Source of the DNA: Hydrogenimonas urashimensis
GTDB lineage: Bacteria; Campylobacterota; Campylobacteria; Campylobacterales; Hydrogenimonadaceae
Reading direction: 5' to 3'
DNA length: 64,000 nt
NCBI RefSeq assembly: GCF_016593255.1
Contig: NZ_AP023212.1
Location: 310,001 to 374,000, forward strand
The notes below the pieces were generated by a model. That model worked only from the letters and a program-made list of their open reading frames with translations. It had not been told where the DNA came from and searched no databases. Both the position numbers and the translations under genes were made by a program. Below, piece after piece: positions 19,064 through 27,892 of this stretch. Position 1 is the first letter of the stretch. Each line of letters begins with the position of its first letter.

Positions 19064-20326
19064 ATGGCAAACAATCTGCCCAAATACTATACAAAGACCT
19101 TGAAAAACGGTCTTGAAGTGGTTGTCATCCCGCTCAAAAACGAGAGTGGGGTCATAACGACCGATATCTTCTACAGAGTCGGAAGCCGCAACGAAGTGAT
19201 GGGCAAAAGCGGCATCGCCCATATGCTCGAACATATGAACTTCAAATCGACCGGGAACATGGCAGCCGGTGAATTCGACAAAATCGTCAAGCGCATGGGC
19301 GGCATCGACAACGCCTCGACCGGGTTCGACTACACCCACTACTTCATCAAGAGCGCCTCCCGCCATCTTGAGAGGTCGCTGGAGCTCTTCGCCGACATGA
19401 TGGCGAATCTGAGCCTCAAAGACGAAGAGTTCCAGCCCGAACGCAAAGTGGTCGCCGAAGAGCGCCGATGGCGAACCGACAACAATCCGGTGGGCTATCT
19501 CTATTTCCGCCTTTTCAACAACGCCTTCATCTATCACCCCTACCACTGGACACCCATCGGTTTCATGAATGACATTCTCAACTGGTCGATCGATGATATC
19601 CGTACTTTTCACAAGACCTATTACCAGCCGCAGAACGCCATTATCGTCGTGGCGGGCGATATAGAACCGCAAAAAGTGTTTGAGGCGGCGAAAAAACATT
19701 TCGGCAAAATCGAAAACTGCTGTGACATTCCGAAACTGCACCAGGTCGAACCGGCGCCTGACGGGCCCAAGCGGGTCGTCATACACAAAGAGAGCGAAGT
19801 GGATATCGTGGCGATCTCCTTTCCCATCCCCAACTTCCGGCATCCCGACCAGCCGGCGCTCTCAGCCCTGAGCGAACTGCTGAGCCACGGAAAGAGCAGC
19901 CGGCTTATCGAGGATCTGGTCGACAAAAAGAAGATGGTCAACCAGATCTATGCCTATAACATGGAACTGAAAGATCCGGGAATCTTCCTCTTCCTGGCGG
20001 TTTGCAACCCCGGCGTCAAAGCCGAAGATGTGGAAAAGGAGTTCTGGGCGCAGATCGAGCGGATCAAAAAGGAGGGCGTCAGCGAAGAGGAGCTTGAGAA
20101 GGTGAAGGTCAACACCCGGGCCGATTTTATCTTCAGTATGGAGAACTCCAGCAATGTCGCCGATTTTTTCGGAGGTTATCTTGCCCGCGGCGATATCGGG
20201 CCGCTCCTGCATTACGAGGAGAATATCGAAAAACTGAAACCGGACATGGTCCGGGAAGTCGCGAACCGCTATCTCGACAAAAAGAGATCCGTGACAGTGA
20301 TTTTACGAAAAGGTGAGACGAAATGA
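19064..20326 (+). CDS. M16 family zinc peptidase
   Basis: A 420-residue pitrilysin/insulinase-family (M16) metalloprotease. The inverted zinc motif HxxEH is HMLEHM, with the downstream Glu in [11 protein letters not shown], and the C-terminal half is the second M16 fold. I start at ATG 19064 because AGGAG sits 6 nt upstream. An alternative ATG at 18998 overlaps the pyrD stop as ATGA and would add 22 residues resembling a signal peptide, so cytoplasmic versus periplasmic location is open. Its last codon overlaps dapA by 4 bp. Confidence 0.88.
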   Translation: MANNLPKYYTKTLKNGLEVVVIPLKNESGVITTDIFYRVGSRNEVMGKSGIAHMLEHMNFKSTGNMAAGEFDKIVKRMGGIDNASTGFDYTHYFIKSASRHLERSLELFADMMANLSLKDEEFQPERKVVAEERRWRTDNNPVGYLYFRLFNNAFIYHPYHWTPIGFMNDILNWSIDDIRTFHKTYYQPQNAIIVVAGDIEPQKVFEAAKKHFGKIENCCDIPKLHQVEPAPDGPKRVVIHKESEVDIVAISFPIPNFRHPDQPALSALSELLSHGKSSRLIEDLVDKKKMVNQIYAYNMELKDPGIFLFLAVCNPGVKAEDVEKEFWAQIERIKKEGVSEEELEKVKVNTRADFIFSMENSSNVADFFGGYLARGDIGPLLHYEENIEKLKPDMVREVANRYLDKKRSVTVILRKGETK

Positions 20327-21213
20327 GTGAAACGATTATCGGGGCCATGACGGCGCTTGTAACCCCTTTCAAAAACGGTGAGGTCGATCACGCACAGTAT
20401 GCGAAACTGATCGAAAGACAGATCGCCAACGGCATCGACGCAGTGGTTCCTGTGGGAACGACGGGCGAGAGTGCGACCCTCAGCCACGACGAGCACAAGG
20501 AGTGCATCGAAACGGCGGTCAGCGTCTGCCGAGGCACAAAAGTGAAGGTGGTCGCAGGTGCGGGAAGCAACTCGACGCGGGAAGCGGTCGATTTGGCCAG
20601 ATTCGCGGAAAAGGCGGGAGCCGACGCCATTCTCTCCGTCTGTCCCTACTACAACAAACCGACCCAGGAGGGGATTTTCCAGCACTACAGAACAATCGCC
20701 GAATCGATCGAGATTCCCGTCATGCTCTACAATGTGCCGGGACGCACCGCCCTGGACATCGCGCCCGATACCGTTTTCCGCCTCTTTGACGAAGTGGCGA
20801 ACGTCTATGCCATCAAAGAGGCGACGGGATCGATGGAACGCACCCTCCATCTGAAGGCCAAACGCCCGCTGCTTGCCGTTATCAGCGGTGATGACGCGAT
20901 CAATTACCCGATCATGGCGACCGGCGGAAACGGATGCATCTCCGTCACCTCCAATCTGCTGCCCAATCTCATCGCCGATCTGATCCACTCGGCGCAGGAA
21001 GAGGATTATGCTTCGTCCAAGGTGATAAGCGATCGGCTTTACGACATCAACAAAGTTCTCTTCATCGAGAGCAATCCCATTCCGATCAAAGCGGCAATGT
21101 ATATCGTGGGCCTTATCGATACCCTCGAATATCGCCTGCCACTGACACCACCGACAGCGGAGCATATGCGCCAGATAGAAACGGTGGTGAAGCAGTACGA
21201 GATACCGGCATGA
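20323..21213 (+). CDS. dapA: 4-hydroxy-tetrahydrodipicolinate synthase
   Basis: A 296-residue class I aldolase-type enzyme condensing pyruvate with aspartate semialdehyde, the first step of the diaminopimelate/lysine pathway. The TTGES motif (about 46-50), the catalytic Tyr in [11 protein letters not shown], and the Schiff-base Lys in YAIKEATGS (about 167) are all present. It overlaps the M16 gene as ATGA. dapD for a later step of the same pathway is at 58.7-59.9 kb. Confidence 0.97.
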   Translation: MSETIIGAMTALVTPFKNGEVDHAQYAKLIERQIANGIDAVVPVGTTGESATLSHDEHKECIETAVSVCRGTKVKVVAGAGSNSTREAVDLARFAEKAGADAILSVCPYYNKPTQEGIFQHYRTIAESIEIPVMLYNVPGRTALDIAPDTVFRLFDEVANVYAIKEATGSMERTLHLKAKRPLLAVISGDDAINYPIMATGGNGCISVTSNLLPNLIADLIHSAQEEDYASSKVISDRLYDINKVLFIESNPIPIKAAMYIVGLIDTLEYRLPLTPPTAEHMRQIETVVKQYEIPA

Positions 21214-21304
21214 GACCGTAAATCGGAAACGGGTGTCTCTGCGGTGCCTGAACCAAAAAAGAGATTTCAAACATCAGACGTCAAACGACGAATAAAGGAA
21301 TATC

Positions 21305-22090
21305 ATGAGTCAATGTGAAAGTATGAAAGGCAAAGTTCTCGTCATCAGCGGTGCCACGCGCGGCATCGGAAAAGCGATTCTCTACCGTTTTGCAAAAGCG
21401 GGAGCGGACGTGGCGTTCACCTACAACTCGAACGCCGAAGAGGCCGAAAAGATTGCTGAAGATGTCAAAGCGAAATATGGCATCCGCGCCGTACCCTATC
21501 AGCTCAACATTCTCGAACCCGAAACCTACAAAGATCTCTTTAAACAGATCGACGAGGATTTCGAACGGGTCGATTACTTCATCTCCAACGCCATTATCTC
21601 GGGGCGTGCCGTCGTCGGTGGTTTCGGACCTTTTATGCGACTCAAACCCAAAGGGCTCTGCAACATCTACACCGCGACCGTCAGCGCTTTTGTCGTCGGC
21701 GCCCAGGAGGCGGCGAAACGGATGGAGAAGACGGGCGGCGGCAGCATCATCTCCCTCAGTTCCACAGGGAACCTTGTCTACACGCCCAACTACGCCGGCC
21801 ACGGCACCAACAAAGCGGCCGTTGAGACGATGGTCAAATATGCCGCGGCGGAGCTCGGCGAAAAAGGCATCCGCGTCAACGCCGTCAGCGGCGGTCCCAT
21901 CGATACCGATGCCCTGAAGAAATTTCCCAACTACGAAGAGGTGAAGGCGGAAGTGGTGGCGCGTTCGCCTCTCAACCGTATGGGAGAGCCCGAAGATCTC
22001 GCCGGGATGTGCTGGTTCCTCTGTACCGATGAATGCTCGTGGCTGACGGGACAGACCATCGTCATCGACGGGGGTACGAGCTTTCAATGA
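21305..22090 (+). CDS. Short-chain dehydrogenase of the enoyl-ACP reductase (FabI/FabL) type
   Basis: A 261-residue Rossmann-fold SDR. The cofactor motif is SGATRGIGKAI. Instead of the usual YxxxK, the active site reads Y-x6-K (NYAGHGTNKAA), the spacing characteristic of enoyl-ACP reductases FabI and FabL. The C-terminus LTGQTIVIDGGTS is typical of SDRs. A role in fatty-acid elongation is plausible, and the downstream pgsA is a lipid gene, but an NAD(P)-dependent reductase of another substrate is possible. An AAAGGA site precedes the ATG by 6 nt. Confidence 0.82.
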   Translation: MSQCESMKGKVLVISGATRGIGKAILYRFAKAGADVAFTYNSNAEEAEKIAEDVKAKYGIRAVPYQLNILEPETYKDLFKQIDEDFERVDYFISNAIISGRAVVGGFGPFMRLKPKGLCNIYTATVSAFVVGAQEAAKRMEKTGGGSIISLSSTGNLVYTPNYAGHGTNKAAVETMVKYAAAELGEKGIRVNAVSGGPIDTDALKKFPNYEEVKAEVVARSPLNRMGEPEDLAGMCWFLCTDECSWLTGQTIVIDGGTSFQ

Positions 22091-22635
22091 CGAAAGGGGC
22101 CTTGAACCTACCCAACATCCTCGCATTTTCGCGGCTGCTCATGGCGCCGCTTATGCTCTGGCTCCTTGCCTACAGAGAGACCCCTCTCCTTCAGGGCATC
22201 CATTCCAGCTGGCTCGACTATTACGCGGCACTCGTTTTCGTTCTTGCCAGCGTCACCGACTTTTTCGACGGCTATGTCGCACGCCTGTGCGATCAGATTA
22301 CGCCTCTGGGCAAGATTATCGACCCTCTGGCCGATAAAATGCTCACCCTGGCTGCCTTTTTGGGGCTGGTCGTATTGGGACGTGCCGACGTTTTCGCCAT
22401 TTTTCTCATTCTCAGCCGCGAGTTCTTCATCACGGGGCTTCGTGTCGTGATTGTCGGTGAAGGGAAGGATGTCAGCGCCTCCTGGATGGGAAAGGTCAAG
22501 ACAGTGGCCCAGATGTTCGCCATCGGTTTTCTGACGATGGACTGGCCCGGCGGGACACTGCTGCTCTGGGTCGCCGTGGCGATTACACTTTATAGTGGGT
22601 ACGAATATGTACGCGACTACGCGAGGGGGAAATAG
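22087..22635 (+). CDS. pgsA: CDP-diacylglycerol--glycerol-3-phosphate 3-phosphatidyltransferase
   Basis: A 182-residue CDP-alcohol phosphatidyltransferase making phosphatidylglycerol phosphate. The catalytic metal motif is complete: DFFDGYVARLCDQITPLGKI followed by IDPLADK, matching D-x2-D-G-x2-A-R-x8-G-x3-D-x3-D. Several membrane segments are visible. The start at 22087 overlaps the SDR stop as ATGA; the longer upstream reading is out-of-frame SDR sequence. rseP follows with no gap. Confidence 0.94.
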   Translation: MTKGALNLPNILAFSRLLMAPLMLWLLAYRETPLLQGIHSSWLDYYAALVFVLASVTDFFDGYVARLCDQITPLGKIIDPLADKMLTLAAFLGLVVLGRADVFAIFLILSREFFITGLRVVIVGEGKDVSASWMGKVKTVAQMFAIGFLTMDWPGGTLLLWVAVAITLYSGYEYVRDYARGK

Positions 22636-23691
22636 ATGGGTATGATCGTCTCCCTTCTCGTCCTCTCCTTTCTGATCTTTTTCCATGAACTGGGCCATTT
22701 CCTCTTCGCCCGTCTTTTCGGTGTGCATGTGGAGCGTTTTTCCATCGGTTTTGGCAAAGTGATCGCTTCAAAAACGGTCGACGGCACCGAATATGCGCTC
22801 AGTGCCGTGCCCCTTGGCGGCTACGTGAAGATGAAGGGGCAGGACGACACCGATCCGACAAAAGTCAGCCACGATCCGGACAGTTACAATGTCAAACCCC
22901 CGTGGCAGCGGATTTTGATACTTCTCGGCGGTCCCCTTTTCAACTTTCTCCTTGCCTTTTTTCTCTATTATGCCATCGCGTTGATGGGGGCGAACGCCTA
23001 CAAACCCGTCATCGGCATGGTGCAGGAGAATTCGCCGGCCGATCTGGCGGGACTGCAAAAAGGGGACCGCATCATCGCCATCAACGACGAAAAGATCAGG
23101 ATATGGGACCAGCTCAGCGATATCATCTCCCACTCCAGCGGTTCTTTGCAGATGCTTGTGGAGCACAACGGCACGCTTCGTTCCGTCGTCGTCTCGCCCC
23201 GGATTCTTGAGGCCAAAAACATTTTCGGCGAAACGGTGAAGCGACGAATGGTGGGTATCGGGCCCAGCGGCGATATCGTGAAAGTGAAGTACGATCCCGT
23301 GCACGCCTTTGCCTACGCCTGGAAAAAGACGGTGGAAGCGAGCATGATGATTGTCATCAGCGTCGAAAAGCTGATTGAGGGGGTCGTCCCCGCGAAGGAA
23401 ATGGGCGGTGTCATCGCCATCGTCCAGGTGACAGCCGACGCGGCACAACACGGCGTGGTGGCGCTTTTTGCCCTGACAGCGCTCATTTCGGTGAATTTGG
23501 GGGTTTTGAACCTGCTGCCGATACCGGCACTCGACGGCGGACACATCATCTTCACCCTTTACGAGATGATTTTCCGCCGCCCTCCCAACGAAGAGATAGT
23601 TTACCGTCTCACTCTGGTGGGATGGGGACTGCTCCTTTCTCTCATGGTCTTTACCATCTACAACGACATTGCAAGGATTACACATGGATAG
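22636..23691 (+). CDS. rseP: Site-2 protease RseP family
   Basis: A 351-residue intramembrane zinc metalloprotease. The zinc motif HELGH is in the first helix (FFHELGHFLFARLFG), a PDZ domain is at about 125-205 (ENSPADLAGLQKGDRIIAIN), and the third ligand is in LNLLPIPALDGGH. The start follows the pgsA stop directly. In other bacteria RseP cuts anti-sigma factors and leftover signal peptides; no anti-sigma partner is nearby. The stop overlaps yggS by 8 bp. Confidence 0.95.
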   Translation: MGMIVSLLVLSFLIFFHELGHFLFARLFGVHVERFSIGFGKVIASKTVDGTEYALSAVPLGGYVKMKGQDDTDPTKVSHDPDSYNVKPPWQRILILLGGPLFNFLLAFFLYYAIALMGANAYKPVIGMVQENSPADLAGLQKGDRIIAINDEKIRIWDQLSDIISHSSGSLQMLVEHNGTLRSVVVSPRILEAKNIFGETVKRRMVGIGPSGDIVKVKYDPVHAFAYAWKKTVEASMMIVISVEKLIEGVVPAKEMGGVIAIVQVTADAAQHGVVALFALTALISVNLGVLNLLPIPALDGGHIIFTLYEMIFRRPPNEEIVYRLTLVGWGLLLSLMVFTIYNDIARITHG

Positions 23692-24361
23692 AGCACAGAT
23701 GCAAAAACGTCTCGATCAGTTGGTATGGCGTGTCGAAGAGGCGCGCATAAGGCGCAGCGAACACCACATCGTCAAAATCGTCGCAGTCAGCAAATATGCC
23801 ACAGAAGAGCAGGTCCGGATGCTCTACGATCTGGGTCAGCGGGCCTTCGGCGAAAACAGGGTCCAGATGCTTCAGGAGCGCACGGAGCATCTGGAGGATC
23901 TGCCGATCGAGTGGCATTTCATCGGTCGGCTTCAGAAAAACAAGATCAACCATCTGATCCGGGCCAATCCGTTCATGATGCAGTCGCTCGATTCTCTGGA
24001 ACTCGCCGAAGCGATGCAGAAGCGCCTGGCGGAGCAAAATGTCACGATGGAATGCCTGATGCAGATCAACAGCGCCCGGGAGGAGTCCAAAACGGGTGTC
24101 GATCCCGACGAAGCGGTGGAGATCTATACGGCGATCAAAGAGAGATGTCCCAACATCGATCTGCGCGGTGTCATGACCATCGGTGCCCATACCGAAGAGA
24201 AGGCGCTGGTCCGCAAAAGTTTCGAGACCACCTACGACATTTTCGACAGACTCAAAAAGGACGGGGCACAGATTTGCTCCATGGGAATGAGCCACGACTT
24301 CGAGCTGGCCATCGAGTGCGGTTCCAACATGATCCGCATCGGGTCGTTGCTGTTCAAATAG
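23684..24361 (+). CDS. yggS: YggS-family pyridoxal-phosphate homeostasis protein
   Basis: A 225-residue single-domain PLP-binding TIM-barrel protein with the PLP Lys in KIVAVSKYATEEQV (about residue 36) and the signatures FGENRVQ, WHFIGRLQKNKI and MGMSHDFELAIECGSNMIRIG. The family maintains PLP balance rather than catalysing a known reaction. I chose ATG 23684 (AAGGATTACAC before it), five codons inside the longest frame. It ends the rightward operon starting at pyrD. Confidence 0.93.
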   Translation: MDRAQMQKRLDQLVWRVEEARIRRSEHHIVKIVAVSKYATEEQVRMLYDLGQRAFGENRVQMLQERTEHLEDLPIEWHFIGRLQKNKINHLIRANPFMMQSLDSLELAEAMQKRLAEQNVTMECLMQINSAREESKTGVDPDEAVEIYTAIKERCPNIDLRGVMTIGAHTEEKALVRKSFETTYDIFDRLKKDGAQICSMGMSHDFELAIECGSNMIRIGSLLFK

Positions 24362-24397
24362 ATTGCCGGCGGGGGCAGCGGGCCTTTCGAATCGTCG

Positions 24398-24446
24398 TTT
24401 TTCTATGGTATAAAGAGTATCGCTTAAATCTGTCGAGGAGGAAGCC
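24398..24446 (+). promoter_or_regulatory. Promoter and ribosome site of the phosphoribosyltransferase gene
   Basis: An extended -10 TGGTATAAA (hexamer at 24409-24414) follows a T-rich stretch, and CGAGGAGGAAG sits just before the ATG. It separates this gene from the pyrD-yggS operon. Confidence 0.45.
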
Positions 24447-25097
24447 ATGGTGTTTAGAGACAGAAAAGATGCGGGCGAACATCTGGCCCGCGCGCTCATG
24501 CGTTACAAAAGCGAACATCCGCTGGTTCTGGCCATACCCCGCGGAGGTACGGAGGTCGGATACGAAGTGGCCAAAGCGCTGGATGCCGATTTCGACCTGC
24601 TCATCGCCCGCAAACTCCCCTTCCCCGAAAATCCCGAATCGGGTTTCGGCGCCATCGCCGAAGACGGGTCTTTCTACATCATTCCCTACTATGCCGAAAT
24701 ACTCGATCAATCGCTTATCGAAAGCATCGCCGCGTATCAGAAGGAGGAGATTGTACGGCGTATACGCACATTGCGCGGCGGCAGACCCATCACGCCGGTT
24801 GCGGGAAGAACCGTCATTCTTGTCGACGACGGTATCGCCATGGGTTCGACGATGCATGCCGCCATCGAATTTTGCAAACATCAGCAGGCGGCGAAAATCG
24901 TCGTGGCGGCGCCTGTCGGAAGCCCACGGGTGAAAGCGGAACTTCAGAAGATTGTGGACGATGTGGTCATTCTCTCCACCCCGCCCTGGTTCAGAGCCGT
25001 CGCCGATGCCTATGAAAACTGGTACGACGTGAGCGACGAAGAGGTATTGGAAATCATGGCGCGATGGCGCCGATTCAAGGCAGCAGAGAGAATTTGA
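24447..25097 (+). CDS. Phosphoribosyltransferase-domain protein
   Basis: A 216-residue type I PRTase fold. The PRPP-binding loop is VILVDDGIAMGSTMHAA at about 127-143 and the N-terminal part carries LAIPRGGTEVGYEVAKAL. Proteins of this group are often annotated as erythromycin-esterase-linked or generic phosphoribosyltransferases and are sometimes fused to dienelactone-hydrolase domains; a separate hydrolase of that kind lies at 55.1-55.8 kb. The base substrate is unknown. Its 3' end overlaps a convergent gene by 23 bp. Confidence 0.82.
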   Translation: MVFRDRKDAGEHLARALMRYKSEHPLVLAIPRGGTEVGYEVAKALDADFDLLIARKLPFPENPESGFGAIAEDGSFYIIPYYAEILDQSLIESIAAYQKEEIVRRIRTLRGGRPITPVAGRTVILVDDGIAMGSTMHAAIEFCKHQQAAKIVVAAPVGSPRVKAELQKIVDDVVILSTPPWFRAVADAYENWYDVSDEEVLEIMARWRRFKAAERI

Positions 25098-25677
25098 GAG
25101 CGAGTCCCTCTTTGGTTTCGAAAATTTCCGCGTAAGTGGAGACGGGCGGTTTCTGTTTTGCGAGCGCATTGCCGAGAGATTTGGCGACATGGTGGAAGTT
25201 ACGGTGCATGGGAAGGACGATATACCGCACGCTTCCTTCTTTGAGCTCTTTAGCGAGCCTATCGATGAGAAGATAGTAGACCGCCTTGTTGACACCACGC
25301 TGAATGACATAGTTTTGCATCAGTCGCATATTTTTCAGCCATGCTTCCTTTTCCGCAGCGTCGAGAAGTCCATTGTTTTCCGTACGCTCTTTCAGCACAC
25401 TCATCCGATTTCTCACCGCTTCGGCGGCATTTTCCATCCGACTCTCCACGCCGGGGTCGATTTTGCGCACCTTTTCGAGTATCGTCGCGCCATCAAGCGG
25501 CTCTTTTTTGATGCCGAATCGCAATATCCCCTCCTGCGGTACGCGCCTATCGAGGGCTTCGACAAGCTGAATAAGCGTGTCGAGGTAGATATACCTGTCA
25601 TCTTTCGCGTAATCGAACACAACCCCATGGCCGGAACAGACAGGTTTTGGACCGGCATATTCGAGTCTGTAGCTCAT
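25075..25677 (-). CDS. Conserved-looking protein of unknown function
   Basis: A 200-residue soluble protein, mixed alpha/beta, starting MSYRLEYAGPKPVCSGHG. It has a Cys/His pair near the start (CSGHG), a charged helical middle (about 75-125) and a hydrophobic-alternating segment SVRYIVLPMHRNFHHVAK near 150. I do not recognise a family. It overlaps the upstream membrane-protein gene by 4 bp (ATGA), so the pair is translationally coupled. Confidence 0.65.
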   Translation of the reverse strand: MSYRLEYAGPKPVCSGHGVVFDYAKDDRYIYLDTLIQLVEALDRRVPQEGILRFGIKKEPLDGATILEKVRKIDPGVESRMENAAEAVRNRMSVLKERTENNGLLDAAEKEAWLKNMRLMQNYVIQRGVNKAVYYLLIDRLAKELKEGSVRYIVLPMHRNFHHVAKSLGNALAKQKPPVSTYAEIFETKEGLALKFSLLP

Positions 25678-26342
25678 AGCTCCTCCACATCATGATATCG
25701 GCTGGTGGCATGATAGCGCAAAAAGAAAAGAATGCCGATACCATACCCCCCGCCAAAGAGAAAGAGAGGAAAGTCTCTTGGAACATCGCCGTCGAGTACT
25801 TTCATTCCGGGGATAATGAAGGAGAGAATGATGATTGCGGCCGCGACCGACTCGGCCGCAATGAAGCTTCTGTCGTAGCGGTAGAAACGTCTTCGTCGAT
25901 TGCTTCTCAAAATCCAAAAGCCAAAAAGAAGCATCGAGGCCGCCACCAGCATCGGTGCCCAGACGGGTCCTGCCCAAGGCAGCGGAATCAGAAAGAGAAT
26001 ATCCCATGTCTGAAGAGAGGAAGGCCAGTCAAGAAGGAGTTTGAGAAAAACGTAGTAGAAGATGTCCCAGATACCGAAAAGGACGAGAAAAGCGGCGATT
26101 CGGTTTTGGAGACGGCGGCAGGCAAGTGACGCCGTGGCCCACAGGATGACAAGGGTTGCCGCTTCGCGGATCACCTCTGTCAGAAAAATTTTGGGCTCGA
26201 TCGGAACGAGCGGAAAGGCGAACCCGTTGGGATAGTAGATTTTACGCAGATAGACGACAACGGAACTCTCGATATAGGCGAAAGCGACACCCCATACCAA
26301 GAGCCAGATTGTCTGTTTGGCAAATTTAGAATCTGTAAGCAT
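25674..26342 (-). CDS. Polytopic membrane protein of unknown function
   Basis: A 222-residue integral membrane protein with about six hydrophobic segments and short charged loops (a NRRRRF loop near 150). I start at ATG 26342, although a GTG at 26360 would add six residues; neither has a strong ribosome site. It overlaps the lipoprotein gene by 17 bp and the downstream unknown gene by 4 bp, so the three form one operon. No family is recognised. Confidence 0.65.
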   Translation of the reverse strand: MLTDSKFAKQTIWLLVWGVAFAYIESSVVVYLRKIYYPNGFAFPLVPIEPKIFLTEVIREAATLVILWATASLACRRLQNRIAAFLVLFGIWDIFYYVFLKLLLDWPSSLQTWDILFLIPLPWAGPVWAPMLVAASMLLFGFWILRSNRRRRFYRYDRSFIAAESVAAAIIILSFIIPGMKVLDGDVPRDFPLFLFGGGYGIGILFFLRYHATSRYHDVEEL

Positions 26343-26928
26343 CGATCTGCGCACGGACACTCTCTACCAGCGACTCGAGTGTCTCCTGAAGAAATTCCCG
26401 CACACTCTTTTCATTCGCGAAAGGCGGGACCCATTTTTTCTGTGTCAGACCCACATGTTTGGTGATCTTTTTTTTGCCCTGCTCAATCAGAAGCGTTACA
26501 CGGGCGGTCGCTTCGAGATTCTCTTTTGTCAACTCGTCGTGGTTGAGTCTTGCATTGAGTCTGTCGATGAAAATGGAGATTTTGGCGACGTTGGCATTCT
26601 TCACGTTGTGGGTGACGACTTTGCACCCTTCCGTATCGAGTGCCTTGATGATTGACTCTTTGAACCAACTGTCGACAGGATGGGAGATCGTGACGGTGGT
26701 GACGATTTTTCCGTCCTTGACGATTCTGCCTACGACCCCTTTTTGTTTTCTTACATCCTTGACACCGGCAAGGTAGATGGTGCCATTCTTCTGGTAGACG
26801 GCGGGATCGGGTGTGAAAGGAGCGAGCGAAATGATCGCCTGAGGCTTCTGCGAACAGCCTCCGAGTCCCACAAGGATTGAGAAAGTCATTATGCATACTG
26901 TCAGTAATGATCGAATCATTTGTATCAA
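26326..26928 (-). CDS. YajG-like lipoprotein
   Basis: A 200-residue lipoprotein with a type II signal peptide: a hydrophobic stretch ends in the lipobox LGGC at residues 22-25. The body resembles YajG-family outer-membrane lipoproteins (PFTPDPAVYQKNGTIYLAGVKDVR near the start of the mature part, a repeated beta/alpha pattern after it). The function of that family is not established. It is the first gene of a three-gene leftward operon, preceded by AGGTTG 7 nt before the ATG. Confidence 0.7.
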   Translation of the reverse strand: MIQMIRSLLTVCIMTFSILVGLGGCSQKPQAIISLAPFTPDPAVYQKNGTIYLAGVKDVRKQKGVVGRIVKDGKIVTTVTISHPVDSWFKESIIKALDTEGCKVVTHNVKNANVAKISIFIDRLNARLNHDELTKENLEATARVTLLIEQGKKKITKHVGLTQKKWVPPFANEKSVREFLQETLESLVESVRAQIDAYRF

Positions 26929-27033
26929 CCTGTTGTGAAATAGAGCCGCAATGATAGCATTTGGAATTTTAAAAACGGATATCGTGAAACATCGGTTAAA
27001 AAATGGACAATGGCGGCCTTGTATATGTATGCT

Positions 27034-27687
27034 CTATTGCTCGTCAAGGGTTCTTTCGCCTGCGATTTCTTCCGAAGCGCCCCGGGAAATCTTCATAATG
27101 TAGAGTGCGAGCATCGAGACCTGATAGGGGGCAAGACGGCTGTAGGCGGGCATTCGGCCGAGTATGCCGAATTTCCCGTTTTTCAAAATGGCCGCAACCG
27201 TTACAAGATCAAAATGGCGAATATTGGGTGCCCGATATCGGATGCCCCTGCCCTCTCGGCCATGACACCGGGCGCAATGCGCTTTTTCGTACAATGCCGC
27301 TCCCTCGTGGGTTTCGGGAAAGCCGGAAGCCACATAGTCGGCGATCGCTTCGGCACGTATTCTGTCCGGTACCATGGGGGGCATGCCGCCGGGATAGCTG
27401 TGAACGAAATTGCGGGCGCCTTTTTGGATATTCAGCAAAGCCCGTTCGCTGGAAATCCGTCGGGTAAGGTCGGCAGCGAACCCCTGACGTCCCCTGCCGT
27501 CTTTGCCGTGGCAGAAAGCGCACTTTTTCATAAAGAGCGTTTTCCCCATCTGCGCGAGACGCTCTTTGTCGATTTTGTTCATGATCGTATCGAGTGCCGC
27601 CAGATACCGCTTTTCACGCGCCAGGGAAAAATCCTCCGCACGGAGGGAGAGAATCAGCAAAAGAAGAAGCCAAACCGTCCGTTTCAT
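27034..27687 (-). CDS. Periplasmic dihaem cytochrome c
   Basis: A 217-residue exported cytochrome with an N-terminal signal peptide (about 1-17) and two haem-binding motifs, CAFCH (about 56-60) and CARCH (about 138-142), each followed by the GKDGRG or GREGRG loop of class I cytochromes. Candidate Met ligands are GGMPPM and LGRMPAYS. It could pass electrons between quinol-oxidising complexes and a terminal reductase or oxidase. A TAAACT -10 box ends 7 nt before the ATG, and a perfect FNR-type palindrome sits at -41.5, so oxygen or nitrosative control is likely. Confidence 0.9.
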   Translation of the reverse strand: MKRTVWLLLLLILSLRAEDFSLAREKRYLAALDTIMNKIDKERLAQMGKTLFMKKCAFCHGKDGRGRQGFAADLTRRISSERALLNIQKGARNFVHSYPGGMPPMVPDRIRAEAIADYVASGFPETHEGAALYEKAHCARCHGREGRGIRYRAPNIRHFDLVTVAAILKNGKFGILGRMPAYSRLAPYQVSMLALYIMKISRGASEEIAGERTLDEQ

Positions 27688-27748
27688 ACCGGATAGTTTA
27701 ATACACCCAAAAATAAATTTTATTGATATATATCAAACCGTCCGTTTC
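27671..27748. repeat. 15-bp direct repeat around the cytochrome c start
   Basis: CAAACCGTCCGTTTC occurs at 27671-27685 (covering the start of the cytochrome coding region) and again at 27734-27748, next to the FNR-type box. The copies are 63 bp apart. It could be an operator pair or a small duplication of the gene start. Confidence 0.6.
27723..27736. promoter_or_regulatory. Perfect FNR-type binding site upstream of the cytochrome c gene
   Basis: TTGATATATATCAA matches the FNR/CRP-superfamily consensus TTGAT-N4-ATCAA exactly. With a -10 hexamer TAAACT at 27700-27695 (minus strand), the inferred start of transcription is 27688 and the box centre is at -41.5, the standard place for class II activation. 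Confidence 0.75.
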
Positions 27749-27879
27749 GTGAGAAATGCAGGGAGAGTATTGGCGGAAGCGTGTTTACGAAAAAGCTTCG
27801 GTCCGCCCGTGGCTTGAAGATGGATCAAGAGCATCGCCGTCCATAAATATCTAGATGCCACCATGCTCAGCGATTTGGG

Positions 27880-27892
27880 TACAATTTCACGA
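27880..27892 (+). promoter_or_regulatory. -10 box placing transcription at the ATG (leaderless candidate)
   Basis: TACAAT at 27880-27885 is followed by 6 nt and then the ATG at 27892. A start 7 nt downstream of the box would be the A of ATG. No ribosome-binding site is present. Confidence 0.5.
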
